From Hyphomicrobiaceae bacterium (lineage in GTDB: Bacteria; Pseudomonadota; Alphaproteobacteria; Rhizobiales; Hyphomicrobiaceae), in assembly GCA_022842785.1 (NCBI GenBank), contig JALHOW010000009.1, positions 62,001-126,000 on the forward strand: a stretch of 64,000 bases of DNA, given 5' to 3'. The notes under the pieces were generated by a model. The model was not told the origin of the DNA, ran no database searches, and was given only the letters and a program-made list of their open reading frames with translations. The first letter of the stretch is position 1. Every line of letters starts with the position of its first letter. Below are positions 38,389-48,376 of the stretch, piece after piece. The position numbers and the translations under genes are program-made.

Positions 38389-39564
38389 TCAATAACTCCC
38401 GCCGAATACGCGCGATGCCCACTCTGGCCGACCGCTGGAGCTTCTGGGGCTTCGCTCGCTGCTGGTGGTCTGGCGACGCTCCCGCGTGGGGGCCTTTTCT
38501 GCCGAACGCGTGCGTGACGCGCGCTTCGTTGGGGGCTTCGGCTCGGCCACGCCGAGCAGCATCGCTCCTTCGGGCCGCGCCGCCGGACCCTCCGCCACGT
38601 CCGCGGCCGGCAAGGCTAGAACGGGGGCGTCTGGAGTACCTTCTGTGACAGGCGGGGGCTGCGCGATCGGGTTCGGCGCGGCGACGTCGACCGGGCGCGG
38701 TCCGAGGTTACCGCGCTTCTCGGTGGCCTCGCGCACTTGTGCGCTCTCGCGCCGGGTCGGTTGGACCTTCGCTGCGACTTTTGATTTCTGCGCACGCTCG
38801 GCATAGAGGCGATGGCGATCGAGCGCCTCACGCTCCCAGGGATGTGGTTTGCAGGTGCAGGCCTCGACGTAGCTCGTGCGGAAGAGGAAGGCGTTCTTCA
38901 ATGCCATGTAGGGCTGACCACGCAGGTCCCTCATGTCCTCCGGCTCGGCTCCGGGATTGGCATAGACGTAGAGGCGGGCGCCTGACGAGCAGCGGGAATT
39001 GCAGGCGGCTTCGTCGGCTGCGAAGCGATCGGGCGTCGTCGCGAAGCTGATCGGGAAGAAATAGCCATCACAGAGGCGGACGCAAACGGTGCGATAGGTG
39101 CCGCGCTCGCGGCCGAACTCGCGCGCGCGTCCCCACGCCTCCTCGCGGGCTTCACGCTCCTCGCGAACCCGCTCTTCGCGGGCCTCGCGCTCCAGCCGAT
39201 CGCGTCGTTCGCGCGCTTCGCGTTCCTCTATCTCGCGTTCGCGCCGCTCTTCGTCGCGCGACATGGCGCGCCGCCGCTCCCTGAACTGCCCGCCGCGCCA
39301 AGCCGAGGGATTATTGAGTTGATCGAGCCAATTGTCGCTCGTCGTCAGAAACGCACCCGTGGTCTGCATCATGATCTCGCCAGAACGGGCCTGAGTGATG
39401 CTCTCGGATGGGGTGCTTGATAGGAGGGCGCGGCTCGTTGCGCCGAGCGCGAACACGGTCACGGCGGCGAGACCTACGGCAAACGCGCCGGACAGCTCAC
39501 GCCTGACGGTCCAGGGCGCGGGGCCAAGCTGGGGCGTACGGAAAAGACGGAAAACGCTAAACAT
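38389..39564 (-). CDS. DUF2865 domain protein, membrane-anchored with coiled-coil
   Basis: This 391-residue protein has a membrane segment near 26-46 (GAFAVGLAAVTVFALGATSRA). A highly charged Glu/Arg helix follows (about 100-150, REEREAREEAWGRAREF). The DUF2865 core begins YRTVCVRLCDGYFFPISFATTPDRF, with cysteine pairs (AACNSRCSSG, CTCKPHP). A basic Arg/Ser-rich tail ends the protein. The family is restricted to Rhizobiales-type genomes and is predicted periplasmic; function unknown. Confidence 0.78.
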   Translation of the reverse strand: MFSVFRLFRTPQLGPAPWTVRRELSGAFAVGLAAVTVFALGATSRALLSSTPSESITQARSGEIMMQTTGAFLTTSDNWLDQLNNPSAWRGGQFRERRRAMSRDEERREREIEEREARERRDRLEREAREERVREEREAREEAWGRAREFGRERGTYRTVCVRLCDGYFFPISFATTPDRFAADEAACNSRCSSGARLYVYANPGAEPEDMRDLRGQPYMALKNAFLFRTSYVEACTCKPHPWEREALDRHRLYAERAQKSKVAAKVQPTRRESAQVREATEKRGNLGPRPVDVAAPNPIAQPPPVTEGTPDAPVLALPAADVAEGPAARPEGAMLLGVAEPKPPTKRASRTRSAEKAPTRERRQTTSSERSPRSSSGRPEWASRVFGGSY

Positions 39565-39756
39565 TTATCTACCGTGTACGCAGGAACTACAGAGCCTTCA
39601 AAGCCCGCAAGGCTCGCCCTGTCAACCAGCTGATCGTCACAACTGTTTGTTCTGGATGCGCATATAGCGCAGAGCCGGCCCCAAAACGAGCATGACTGAG
39701 CAAAGCGCCTCATGCGCACAACGCCCCCTGCTCCCGAAGGTTGCGGTCGCGTGTGA

Positions 39757-41652
39757 TCAAATCGAGAGAGCTTTGCGCGCCATCTCGATGAGCTGAGGCC
39801 AGAAGCTCTCGCCCGCCTTGCCGAGAAGGCCACCGAGGCCGGCGACCGCAATCCAGCCGGCCCAGCGCTTGAGGCCGCGCGTGGCATTGGAGGAGATGCG
39901 GATCGAGATGCGCTGCTCGGGCAGGCTCGTATCGGCGATCACACCATCGGCCCCGATGGAGCGCGAAGCCACGATGAGCGTCAGCTCGGCCGGCCCGCGC
40001 ACTTGCGGGATGACGGTGAAACGCCAGACGGCGTAGTCACTTGCGAGCTGGTCACCGCGCGCGCCGGTCCATTGGGTCTCCGGCGACTTCGGCTCGATGT
40101 AGAAGCGACCGGGCTCGCCCTGCAGGCGGACGCTCATGGCGCGTGTGATCAGGAGCTGATGCGTGTGCGGGGTGCCTGCGCCCTGGAGCCCGCGTGCCAC
40201 ATCCGGCACGCCCTCGCGCGCAATGCGGATTTCCACGGTCTCGACGACGCCAACCTTCATGCGCCGCGGGATATTCTCGACGAGCTGGCCAGTTTCGGTG
40301 CCGGGGCGCGGTGCATTCCGGCCGGCGCGGGCTGCCCCATCTCGCGGGCGACCGCGCTCGGGCTGCCCAGGCGGTGGGCGCGAGGCTTGCGCCGGATAGG
40401 GCGGTGGCACTGGCGGCAGCGGCTGCCGATCGGCGGGCGCCTCGGGCCAGGGCGTGGTCAGTTCCGGCTCGGGCTGCCCATTCTGTGGCAGGCGCAAGTT
40501 CGGGCGCGGCGGCGGCGGACGCGAGGCACCAAGGCCGCGCGGCGGAGGCGGTGGCGGCGGAAGACCCGCGTCGACTGGTGGGGCGCGCGGCGGGATCGGC
40601 GGTGGTCCGTCGGGCGCACGGCGGCCGCTCGGCAGGGGCGGCGGTCCTGGCGGCGGGGCGGGCGCTGCCGGCTGGCGCTGGATGTAGGCGTCCGTTCCAC
40701 CACGCGTAGGTGAAGCAGCAGCAGGCACCTGAGGCGCCGGCGGACGAGGCTGCTCTTCCATCGGCGCGGCATCGGGTGGCGAGGGTGGCGGCTCGCGCCT
40801 CTGTTCAGGAGCCGGCGCCGGCCGCGCTGGTGGCGGAGTAGGTTCTTCGCGCGCTTGCGCCGGCTGTGACGGCGCTGCGGGCGGCGGTGTCTCGGCTTTT
40901 CGAGCAGGAGCCGGTGGCGCGGGTGGCCTCGGCGGCGGATCCGGACGGATATTCGGGAAGCCCATAGGCTCCCAAAGGGGCTTCTGGATTGGTGGCGCGT
41001 GCCGTCCGCCATGAGGGCGCGCGCCCTCGTGGTGTTCAGCCTCACGCCCCACGTCGAGATCGTGCGGGGCTCCTGCCGGTGCAGGCGGCGGTGGTGATGA
41101 TGCAGCTTCCGGCGTGGGAGCTGCAGCGGTTGGCTGCGGCGCGGCCGGTGCTTGCGCTGCCGCACTCTGGCGAATGACGCGGATGGCCGCCTGGAAGGTC
41201 AGGCCCTGCGCCTTGAGAAAGGTCGCCGCCATGCTCTTGCCGTCGCCGACAATGGCGGCCAGCACGATGGCGCCATCGATCTGCACGTCCGCGCGCGGGC
41301 TCTGTCGCGCAGCGGCCTCGGCATAGGCAAGGATTTTGGTGAGGTCCGGATCGTGGACAGGCATGCTGCCAGGCGCGGCCGTCGGCGGTTGCTGGCCGAG
41401 GAAGCTCGCAACGTCGTTGCGCAGGCGCCCGAGGTCGACCGAATTGGAGACGAGCACGCGCGCCGCATCCGCATCTTCGGTGAGGGCCAGCAGCAAGTGC
41501 TCGAGCGCCACGGTGCCATGTGCCTGGCTGGCGGCATAGTCGCTCGCACGCGCGAGCGTCGCGACCAGTAGGTCGGACCGCGCAATCCTCGTCTCGAACG
41601 ACGTCGCCTGAGCCATCGTCTGGGCCATCGCCTGGCTATTCCGGGGGACCAT
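39757..41652 (-). CDS. Clp N-terminal-like domain protein with proline-rich linker and C-terminal membrane segment
   Basis: This 631-residue protein shows three parts. Residues about 20-165 resemble the Clp N-domain double repeat: RASDYAASQAHGTVALEHLLLALTEDADAARVLV then ILAYAEAAARQSPRADVQIDGAIVLAAIVGDGKSMAATFL. Residues about 170-440 are a Pro/Ala/Arg-rich disordered linker. Residues about 440-600 are a beta-rich segment (RMKVGVVETVEIRIAREG, RGPAELTLIVASRSIGADG), followed by a short hydrophobic helix near 598-615 and a basic tail. No AAA ATPase domain is present. It may recruit partners as a scaffold. Domain identification is by pattern. Confidence 0.65.
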   Translation of the reverse strand: MVPRNSQAMAQTMAQATSFETRIARSDLLVATLARASDYAASQAHGTVALEHLLLALTEDADAARVLVSNSVDLGRLRNDVASFLGQQPPTAAPGSMPVHDPDLTKILAYAEAAARQSPRADVQIDGAIVLAAIVGDGKSMAATFLKAQGLTFQAAIRVIRQSAAAQAPAAPQPTAAAPTPEAASSPPPPAPAGAPHDLDVGREAEHHEGARPHGGRHAPPIQKPLWEPMGFPNIRPDPPPRPPAPPAPARKAETPPPAAPSQPAQAREEPTPPPARPAPAPEQRREPPPSPPDAAPMEEQPRPPAPQVPAAASPTRGGTDAYIQRQPAAPAPPPGPPPLPSGRRAPDGPPPIPPRAPPVDAGLPPPPPPPRGLGASRPPPPRPNLRLPQNGQPEPELTTPWPEAPADRQPLPPVPPPYPAQASRPPPGQPERGRPRDGAARAGRNAPRPGTETGQLVENIPRRMKVGVVETVEIRIAREGVPDVARGLQGAGTPHTHQLLITRAMSVRLQGEPGRFYIEPKSPETQWTGARGDQLASDYAVWRFTVIPQVRGPAELTLIVASRSIGADGVIADTSLPEQRISIRISSNATRGLKRWAGWIAVAGLGGLLGKAGESFWPQLIEMARKALSI

Positions 41653-41949
41653 CCCCCGCCCCTCTCCCGACTTCTGTGCCGCGCTTCAGGGCCCGGGGAA
41701 GGAGCCGCGCACGTATATCAAAGTGCTTAGAGCATGATTCACCCGCGGCGGGAATCCGGCACGACCGCAGCGCGGGTGGCAAATTGTCTAAGGCGTCAAT
41801 GGAGTTAGCGTTCAGATACCGACAGCGACCAGCGCGCCACACACCGACGCCGCACTCCGAGTGTACTTGAAGCCGTCCGTCTTTTCATTGCGCATGACGC
41901 GCGGGGCGGCAGTCGGGTTCAGACCCGTGGCCCAAGTGCAAAAGTTCAT

Positions 41950-41977
41950 TGAGCCGAGGTCGCAAGGCGCTATAAGT
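41950..41977 (+). promoter_or_regulatory. Probable sigma-70 promoter of argB
   Basis: TTGAGC (41950-41955), 16 nt, TATAAG (41972-41977). It places the start site about 55 bases before the argB ATG. The rest of 41653-42038 shows no gene and separates the divergent Clp-N-like gene. Confidence 0.5.
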
Positions 41978-42038
41978 GCGCGCCGTGGCGAGAGCTCGCC
42001 AGTGCGGGTGCCAAGACGGGCGAATAAAGGGCAAGGCA

Positions 42039-42983
42039 ATGGCGAAGAGCAGCGAAGCCGGGGCCGCAGGGCCGGGTGTGGTCGAGATCGATCCCCAGGC
42101 ACAGGCGCGCATCCTCGCCGAGGCCTTGCCGCACCTGATCAACTACGACGAGGAAACGGTCGTCATCAAATTTGGCGGCAACGCCATGGGTGACGAGAAG
42201 CTCGCCGAGGCCTTCGCCAAGGACATCGTCTACCTGAAGCTCTCGGGCATCAATCCGGTCGTCGTGCACGGCGGCGGGCCGCAGATCGCGGCCATGCTGA
42301 AGAAGCTCGCCATTCAGTCCGAGTTCGTGCACGGCCTGCGCGTGACCGACAAGCCGACCGTCGAAATCGTCGAGATGGTGCTCGCGGGCGCCATCAACAA
42401 GGAGATCGTCTCCGCGATCAACCGTCAGGGCGGCAAGGCCGTCGGCATCTGCGGCAAGGATGCCAACCTGATGATCGCCAAGAAGATCACGGAGATGCCG
42501 GATCCGCAGTCGAATATCATGCAGGCCGTGGACATCGGCTATGTCGGCGATCCCGTCGAGGTGAACCCGCACATTGTCGAGGTGATCTCGAAGTCGGACC
42601 TCATTCCGGTGATCGCGCCGGTCGGCATCTCGCGCGAGGGCCAGACGCTGAACATCAACGCCGACACCTTCGCGTCGGCGCTCGCGGCGCGGATGAAGGC
42701 CAAGCGCCTGCTCCTGCTGACTGACGTCGCAGGCGTGCTCGACAAGGACAAGAACCTCATTCCGCAGCTCACGACGGGCGAGGCGCGCGACCTCATCCGC
42801 AACGGCACGATCAATGGCGGCATGATCCCCAAGATCGAGGGCTGCATCGAGGTCGTCGAGGCGGGCGTCGAAGCCGTCGTCATCATCGATGGGCGCGTGC
42901 CGCACTGCGTGCTGCTGGAGCTCTTCACCGAGCACGGCGTCGGTACGCTCGTCGGTGGCTCGCGCAAGCCGAAGAAGCAGTGA
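42039..42983 (+). CDS. argB: Acetylglutamate kinase
   Basis: This 314-residue enzyme phosphorylates N-acetylglutamate in arginine synthesis. Motifs: [11 protein letters not shown] (phosphate lysine), [29 protein letters not shown] and [16 protein letters not shown]. The ATG at 42039 after AAGGGCAAGGCA is preferred over 41976. It is translationally coupled to the next gene: TGA overlaps its ATG (ATGA). The length is normal for the feedback-sensitive hexameric type with an N-terminal helix. Confidence 0.97.
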   Translation: MAKSSEAGAAGPGVVEIDPQAQARILAEALPHLINYDEETVVIKFGGNAMGDEKLAEAFAKDIVYLKLSGINPVVVHGGGPQIAAMLKKLAIQSEFVHGLRVTDKPTVEIVEMVLAGAINKEIVSAINRQGGKAVGICGKDANLMIAKKITEMPDPQSNIMQAVDIGYVGDPVEVNPHIVEVISKSDLIPVIAPVGISREGQTLNINADTFASALAARMKAKRLLLLTDVAGVLDKDKNLIPQLTTGEARDLIRNGTINGGMIPKIEGCIEVVEAGVEAVVIIDGRVPHCVLLELFTEHGVGTLVGGSRKPKKQ

Positions 42984-43762
42984 TGAGCGACGAGACGTCA
43001 GATAGGTCAGCCGCCGTTGAAGAGGTGGCTCAGAAGATCGTAGCAGCCCGCCACCGGGCCGGCTTCGATGCCACTCAGGCGTGGGTTTTCGACCTCGACA
43101 ACACGCTCTATCCGGCCGAGTGCAATCTCTTCGCCCAGGTCGACCAGAAGATGGGTGAGTTCATCGCCAACTTCCTCGGCGTGCCTTTTGCGTACGCGCG
43201 CCATTTGCAGAAGAGCTACTACCGCCAGTTCGGCACGACGCTCGCGGGCCTCATGAAGGTGCACAAGATGCGCCCCGAGGCCTTCCTCGACTACGTGCAC
43301 GACATCGACCTCGGGGTGGTGCCCGAGCATCCCGAACTTGCGGAGGCCATCAAGGCGCTGCCGGGTCGGCGCCTCATTTTCACGAATGGCACGCGCGCGC
43401 ACGCTGAGCGCGTCGCGGGCAAGCTCGGCATCCTGCACCTCTTCGAGGACATCTACGACATCGTCGCTTCGGACTATGTGCCGAAGCCTGAGGCGGGGCC
43501 GTACAACGCTTTTCTCAAGCGTCACGGCGTCGATCCGAAGGCCGCCGCCATGTTCGAAGACATGCCGCACAATCTCGAAGTGCCGCACCAGCTCGGGTTG
43601 ACGACGGTGCTCGTGCATTCGTCGTACGTGGATCATCCCGTGCAGATCGGCATCCGCAATTGGCAGAAGCCGCCCGAGCACGTGCACCACATGACCGAGA
43701 ACCTCACGGAGTTTCTCGGTGATGTGCTCGACACGATTGCGGTGAGGGGTGTGCGGGCGTAA
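42983..43762 (+). CDS. HAD-superfamily pyrimidine 5'-nucleotidase
   Basis: This 259-residue protein has HAD motif I (VFDLDNTLYP), motif II (IFTNGTR), motif III lysine (YVPKPEAGPY) and motif IV (MFEDMPHNLEVPHQLG), with an all-alpha cap containing GVPFAYARHLQKSYYRQFGTTLAGLM. This matches the pyrimidine nucleotidase (SSM1/Phm8) group common downstream of argB in alphaproteobacteria. It is translated by ATGA coupling with argB. The preferred substrate is probably UMP, CMP or related nucleotides. Confidence 0.9.
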   Translation: MSDETSDRSAAVEEVAQKIVAARHRAGFDATQAWVFDLDNTLYPAECNLFAQVDQKMGEFIANFLGVPFAYARHLQKSYYRQFGTTLAGLMKVHKMRPEAFLDYVHDIDLGVVPEHPELAEAIKALPGRRLIFTNGTRAHAERVAGKLGILHLFEDIYDIVASDYVPKPEAGPYNAFLKRHGVDPKAAAMFEDMPHNLEVPHQLGLTTVLVHSSYVDHPVQIGIRNWQKPPEHVHHMTENLTEFLGDVLDTIAVRGVRA

Positions 43763-43855
43763 CTGACGCGCTGTCTGCATGGCCGCCGCGGGCATAGCAC
43801 CACACGAGAAGGCGATAGCACCCCTTCCCAGCAGCCCGCGGTAACAAAAAACAGA

Positions 43856-44404
43856 TCAGATCTCTGACATCCGCCGGCGCATGTTCGCGGCGGAAGCGGC
43901 AAGCGCGGCTTGCAGTGCGGCGATCGAGATCAACAACGAGATCACGACATTCCAGCCGGCAAAGGAGAGGCCGAGGAACGCCCATGGCGCTTCATCGCAG
44001 CGGATGACGCGTGTCGTCTCGAGCTGTTGTAGGAGACCGCCCGTGCCGCCGCCGAGCGCCTGTGAGACGGAGGCGCAGGTATCCGGTCCCGGCCAGAACT
44101 TCCACTCGGCGCCGGCGTGGTAGATGCCGAGGCCCGCATTGGCGAGGAAGGCCAGTGCGACGAGGCCGAACACGACGGCAGCCCAGCCTGCACGGTCGGA
44201 CGCCAGGAGCACGAGTGCGCCGAACAGGAATGGAATACCGGCGAAGTAGGCATAGCGCTGCATCATGCACAGCGGACATGGAGCATATCCGCCGATGTAC
44301 TCGAAGCCGAATGCCCCGACGATCGATGCAATGGCGAGCATGAGCGCAGCGGCGCCAGCCTTATAGGCGGGATCTGCCGTGGCAGGTGTCGGGCGCTGGT
44401 GCAT
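43856..44404 (-). CDS. dsbB: Disulfide bond formation protein DsbB
   Basis: This 182-residue inner-membrane quinone oxidoreductase re-oxidises DsbA. Four helices, the CPLC motif in GYAPCPLCMMQRYAYFAG and periplasmic-loop cysteines PDTCASV and RVIRCDEAP are present, the redox-active pairs. Immediately upstream on the same strand is the DedA-like gene (26-base gap). Confidence 0.92.
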   Translation of the reverse strand: MHQRPTPATADPAYKAGAAALMLAIASIVGAFGFEYIGGYAPCPLCMMQRYAYFAGIPFLFGALVLLASDRAGWAAVVFGLVALAFLANAGLGIYHAGAEWKFWPGPDTCASVSQALGGGTGGLLQQLETTRVIRCDEAPWAFLGLSFAGWNVVISLLISIAALQAALAASAANMRRRMSEI

Positions 44405-44430
44405 GGGGAACTCTTAGCCCAAATGCGGGC

Positions 44431-45018
44431 TCAGACAAACACGCGGATTGCCGCAAAGCCACCGAACAGCAGGACGAGGAACGTTGTCGCCACGAGGGCC
44501 AGACGCTCCTCGATGAAGCGGCGGATCGGGGGGCCGAACCAGTACAGCAGGATCGCGATACCGAAGAATACGGTGCCGCGCGCGAGAATGCTCGCCAAGG
44601 TGAAGATCCAGAAATCGAGCTGCGTCACGCCGCTCGCGATCGTGATGACCTTGTAGGGAAAGGGCGAAACGCCGCCGATGTAGACGATCCAGGCGCCGTA
44701 TTCGTTATACCAGCCGGCGAAGGTCGCGAACTTGTCGGCGTACCCGTAGAGCTCGAGCAGCCAGCGGCCGACGGATTCGTAGAGGAAAAAGCCGATCGCG
44801 TAGCCCGCAATGCCGCCGAGCACGGAGGCAACGGTCGTGATGGTCGCGAGCCACCATGCGCTGCTGCGCGCGGCCATGATCATCGGAATGAGCATGACGT
44901 GCGGCGGGATGGGGAAGAACGAACTCTCGATGAAGGCGACGAAAAACAGCAAGAGCGGTGCCCGCGGGTGTGCGGCCATGCTCATCGTCCAGTCGTAAAG
45001 CCCCCGGAGCAAATTCAT
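44431..45018 (-). CDS. DedA/YqaA-type membrane protein
   Basis: This 195-residue polytopic protein of the SNARE-associated/DedA-like family has FVAFIESSFFPIPPHVMLIPMIMAA, then GGIAGYAIGFFLYESVGRWLLE and YIGGVSPFPYKVITIASGVTQLDFWIF. DedA proteins flip or transport lipids and maintain membrane homeostasis. It probably forms one transcript with dsbB downstream. Confidence 0.9.
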   Translation of the reverse strand: MNLLRGLYDWTMSMAAHPRAPLLLFFVAFIESSFFPIPPHVMLIPMIMAARSSAWWLATITTVASVLGGIAGYAIGFFLYESVGRWLLELYGYADKFATFAGWYNEYGAWIVYIGGVSPFPYKVITIASGVTQLDFWIFTLASILARGTVFFGIAILLYWFGPPIRRFIEERLALVATTFLVLLFGGFAAIRVFV

Positions 45019-45184
45019 GCTGGAAATCTACCTCGTTAGGATTCTTGCGCGACCTGCTGCTTTTGTTTGACCTGCTACGGCTGCAAGGAGCAGGCCAGCT
45101 GCGAATACGCGATAATTGTGCAGGCCCGGCGACGGTAGAGGCCGCGGCGCAAGAGTTCATGCCACTTGTGGAAGTACATGCGGA

Positions 45185-46606
45185 TCAATGCGCCCGGTCA
45201 ACGGGCTTGCCGCGGGCGGCGAGCTTCACCTGACGCTCGAGCTGACCCCGCTTCTCAGCCGCGATCCGCACGTGAAGATCGATGTGCCCGTCATCTCCGC
45301 TGGCCTGATCGAGGACCTGGGCATTAGCGTGGATCCAGCTCAGCAGGCGTCCTTGACCGGGCTCGATGAGAATATGCACGTCATCGTCGCGGGCGCCGAG
45401 CCGATCATCGATCGCGGCCAGCAACTCGGCGATGCCTTCGCCCGTAGCGGCCGACACGAGAATGCATGAGCGGTCGCAGCGCGCCGCGTCGTTCTTGAGC
45501 TCTTCGTGTGCGTCGGGATCGACCCGATCGATCTTGTTCCAGACCTCGATAACATGGCTGCCTGCCGCCTGCGGATCGATGCCGAGGTCGCGGAGCACGC
45601 CCTCGACGTCACGGGCCTGGGCATCCGTATCCGGGCGCGAGATGTCGCGCACATGTGCAATGAGATCGGCGCCGACGACTTCTTCGAGCGTGGCGCGGAA
45701 GGCTGCGACGAGTGTCGTCGGAAGGTTGGAGATGAAGCCGACCGTATCGGAAAGGATGATCCGCCGGCCGCTCGGCAGCGCGACCTCGCGCATGGTGGGA
45801 TCGAGCGTTGCGAATACCTGATCCTTGGCCATGACGCCGGCACCAGTGACGCGATTGAAGAGCGTCGACTTGCCGGCGTTCGTGTAACCGACGATCGCGA
45901 CCACGGGATAGGGCACCTTGGCGCGACCCGCGCGATGAAGCGCGCGCGTGCGCACCACACCTTCGAGATCCTTCTTCAGCGCATCGATGCGATCCTGCAG
46001 CATGCGCCGGTCGAGTTCGAGCTGGCGCTCGCCGGGGCCGCCGAGGAAGCCGCCGCCGCCGCGCTGGCGTTCGAGATGGGTCCATGAGCGCACGAGGCGG
46101 CTCTTCTGGTAGCTCAAGTGCGCGAGTTCGACCTGGAGGCGGCCCTCTCGGGTTCGTGCGCGGCGGCCGAAGATCTCGAGAATGAGGCCAGTGCGGTCGA
46201 TGACCTTGACGTTCCACGCGCGCTCGAGATTGCGCTGCTGCACGGGGCTGATGGCATGATCGACAATGACGAGCCCCGTGTCGCGCTCTTCGATCTCCGC
46301 TTTGATCTCCTCGACCTTGCCGCTGCCGAAGAGTGTCGCGGGGCGAGGCTGCGGCACGGGCACGACAATGCCGCCGGCAACATCGAGATCAATGGCCTGG
46401 GCGAGGCCGACGGCCTCCTCGAGACGATCGGCATTCGCGCGCGGCACTGGCGCATGACGCGGATCGATGCGGCTTGGATCGGTGCGTTGCGCGCGGTCGG
46501 CACTCAGCACCGGCACCAGCACGAGGGCGCGCATGGGCGGCGGCAATACGGTATCGGCGCCGCGGCGACGACGCCGTGGCTCAGGCTTCGGTATTTTATC
46601 GTGCAC
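45185..46606 (-). CDS. hflX: GTPase HflX
   Basis: This 473-residue ribosome-associated GTPase has G1 [17 protein letters not shown]3 [18 protein letters not shown] and G4 EVWNKIDR, plus the N-terminal subdomain [16 protein letters not shown] and central coiled-coil [22 protein letters not shown]. HflX splits stalled or heat-damaged ribosomes. It is 21 bases downstream of hfq on the same strand, the conserved hfq-hflX unit. Confidence 0.95.
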   Translation of the reverse strand: MHDKIPKPEPRRRRRGADTVLPPPMRALVLVPVLSADRAQRTDPSRIDPRHAPVPRANADRLEEAVGLAQAIDLDVAGGIVVPVPQPRPATLFGSGKVEEIKAEIEERDTGLVIVDHAISPVQQRNLERAWNVKVIDRTGLILEIFGRRARTREGRLQVELAHLSYQKSRLVRSWTHLERQRGGGGFLGGPGERQLELDRRMLQDRIDALKKDLEGVVRTRALHRAGRAKVPYPVVAIVGYTNAGKSTLFNRVTGAGVMAKDQVFATLDPTMREVALPSGRRIILSDTVGFISNLPTTLVAAFRATLEEVVGADLIAHVRDISRPDTDAQARDVEGVLRDLGIDPQAAGSHVIEVWNKIDRVDPDAHEELKNDAARCDRSCILVSAATGEGIAELLAAIDDRLGARDDDVHILIEPGQGRLLSWIHANAQVLDQASGDDGHIDLHVRIAAEKRGQLERQVKLAARGKPVDRAH

Positions 46607-46627
46607 CGTGATCGGCTGATCCTGGCC

Positions 46628-46882
46628 TTACTGCTGCTGCCCTTCGGCCGGATCCGCATCCATGAGATGGACCGGCTGCCCGGGCATGATCGTGGAAATC
46701 GCGTGCTTGTAGACGAGCTGCGAATGCCCGTCCCGCCGAAGAAGAACGCAGAAATTGTCAAACCAGGTGACGATGCCCTGCAATTTCACGCCATTGACCA
46801 GAAATATGGTGAGAGGCGTTTTGTTCTTACGTACGTAATTAAGGAAAGTGTCCTGCAGGCTTTGCACGCGCTCGGCAGCCAT
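46628..46882 (-). CDS. hfq: RNA chaperone Hfq
   Basis: This 84-residue Sm-like protein has [57 protein letters not shown], forming the RNA-binding ring. The start at 46882 (MAAERVQ) has GAGGG six to seven bases upstream; a longer frame to 47077 has no conserved sequence. Together with hflX it is a standard alphaproteobacterial pair and a candidate partner for the small RNA at 16568. Confidence 0.97.
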   Translation of the reverse strand: MAAERVQSLQDTFLNYVRKNKTPLTIFLVNGVKLQGIVTWFDNFCVLLRRDGHSQLVYKHAISTIMPGQPVHLMDADPAEGQQQ

Positions 46883-47092
46883 GACGGCCCTCATTCTTTG
46901 TTTTCTTGTATCGCGTCCAACAACGCGTTCGAGGCCGCACGACGTATCCGGACAGAGCGTATGCCTCCAATCCAAATGCTCTTGCGGCACAATGCAGTCC
47001 GGGTGATCTTCCCGTTCATGCATTGTGCTCCAATGAAGTAAAGGCAAAGTAGCGCGCTGGCAAGTCATAGGTTGCACGCGCGCAACGCTGCT

Positions 47093-48376
47093 TCAGTGCG
47101 CGTGGTTACTTCGCGTGGCGTCCGCAAGATGTGCCAAGGCCCCGCTGCCAGCGGCTTTTCCGGTCGCGAAGCACGCCTGCAGGAGGTAGCCCCCGGTCGG
47201 TGCTTCCCAGTCGAGCATTTCGCCGGCACAGAATATTCCGGGTAGCTTCTTCAGCATGAAACTGGTGTCGATTTCCTGCCAGGAAATGCCGCCTGCGGTC
47301 GATATGGCGGTCTCGATGGCGCTAAGGCTGGTGACGATGAGGGGCACGGCTTTGATGAGGCTTGCGAGGACCGCGGGCTCGCTTGGCAGCCGGTTTGCGA
47401 CACCTTCGCGCAGGACGGCCACAGCCGCCGGCGAGAGCCGTGCGGCCTTGCGCAGGATATTGCTCTGCGTGTCTCCCTTGCGTGCCGATGCAAGTCGGCT
47501 TGCGAGTGCGTCGGCGCTGATATCAGCTCGCAGATCGATGCTGAGCGAGGCCGTGCCGTGCCGCAGCAGCGCCTCGCGCACGACCGCCGAGAGTGCGTAG
47601 ATGGCGCCCCCTTCCAGGCCAGTGGAGCTGACGATCGCCTCACCGCGGCTGGTCGTTCCGCCGCACGCCACGGCTATGCGCTTCAAGGGTGCACCTGCGT
47701 GGCGTTCGACGAGAGCACTGCTCCAGCAAACGCAGACGCCACTGTTGGCCGCCTCCAGTGGCACGATCTCGACGCCCTTTTCTCCGAGTAGTGCCGTCCA
47801 GTGCCCGTCCGAGCCGAGGCGTGGCCAGCTCGCACCGCCGAGCGCCAGGATCACCGCATCGGCGCGGATCTCCACGCGCTCGCCCGCGGCGTCGGTGACG
47901 ACCACGCCGCCTGATGGCGCGAGTTCAAGGAGCCGATGACGCAATCGCAGCCCCACGCCGAGACCCGAGAGTCGCCCGAGCCACGCGCGCAGCAGCGGTG
48001 AAGCTTTCATGACGCGTGGGAAAATGCGCCCGCTCGTCCCGATGAAGGTTTCCTGGCCGAGCGCCTCGGCCCACGCCACCAGCGCCTCGGGCGGGAATGC
48101 ACGGATGGCCGGTTCGAGTGCCGCCCGAGCGGCGCCATATCTACCGAGGAAGGTCTCGAGGGGCTCGCTGTGCGTGAGATTGAGGCCGCCGCGCCCGGCC
48201 ATGAGGAGCTTGCGGCCGGCACTCGGCATCTGCTCGATGACGGTGACGTGGTGGCCGGCCGCGGCGACGGTCTCGGCCGCCATCAGGCCGGCAGGGCCGG
48301 CGCCGACGACGACAATCCGGCCCCGCCCGGACTGGACACTGGTCTGGGCACTGGGGCCGGGAGAAGTGCTGTTCAC
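47093..48376 (-). CDS. TIGR03862/HI0933-type FAD-dependent flavoprotein
   Basis: This 427-residue protein has the Rossmann start RIVVVGAGPAGLMAAETVAAAG, RKLLMAGRGGLNLTHSE (HI0933 signature) and a C-terminal FCAGEMLDWEAPTGGYLLQACFATGKAAG. The GTG at 48376 is preferred because it overlaps the gloA stop (GTGA), giving translational coupling. Another frame begins at 48406, but its ten extra residues lie inside gloA. The family is poorly defined biochemically. Confidence 0.85.
   Translation of the reverse strand: MNSTSPGPSAQTSVQSGRGRIVVVGAGPAGLMAAETVAAAGHHVTVIEQMPSAGRKLLMAGRGGLNLTHSEPLETFLGRYGAARAALEPAIRAFPPEALVAWAEALGQETFIGTSGRIFPRVMKASPLLRAWLGRLSGLGVGLRLRHRLLELAPSGGVVVTDAAGERVEIRADAVILALGGASWPRLGSDGHWTALLGEKGVEIVPLEAANSGVCVCWSSALVERHAGAPLKRIAVACGGTTSRGEAIVSSTGLEGGAIYALSAVVREALLRHGTASLSIDLRADISADALASRLASARKGDTQSNILRKAARLSPAAVAVLREGVANRLPSEPAVLASLIKAVPLIVTSLSAIETAISTAGGISWQEIDTSFMLKKLPGIFCAGEMLDWEAPTGGYLLQACFATGKAAGSGALAHLADATRSNHAH

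Noticed and set aside
40003-40713. Long plus-strand frames opposite the Clp-N-like gene
   Set aside because: Shadow frames of the proline-rich linker, whose GC-rich codons leave all frames open.
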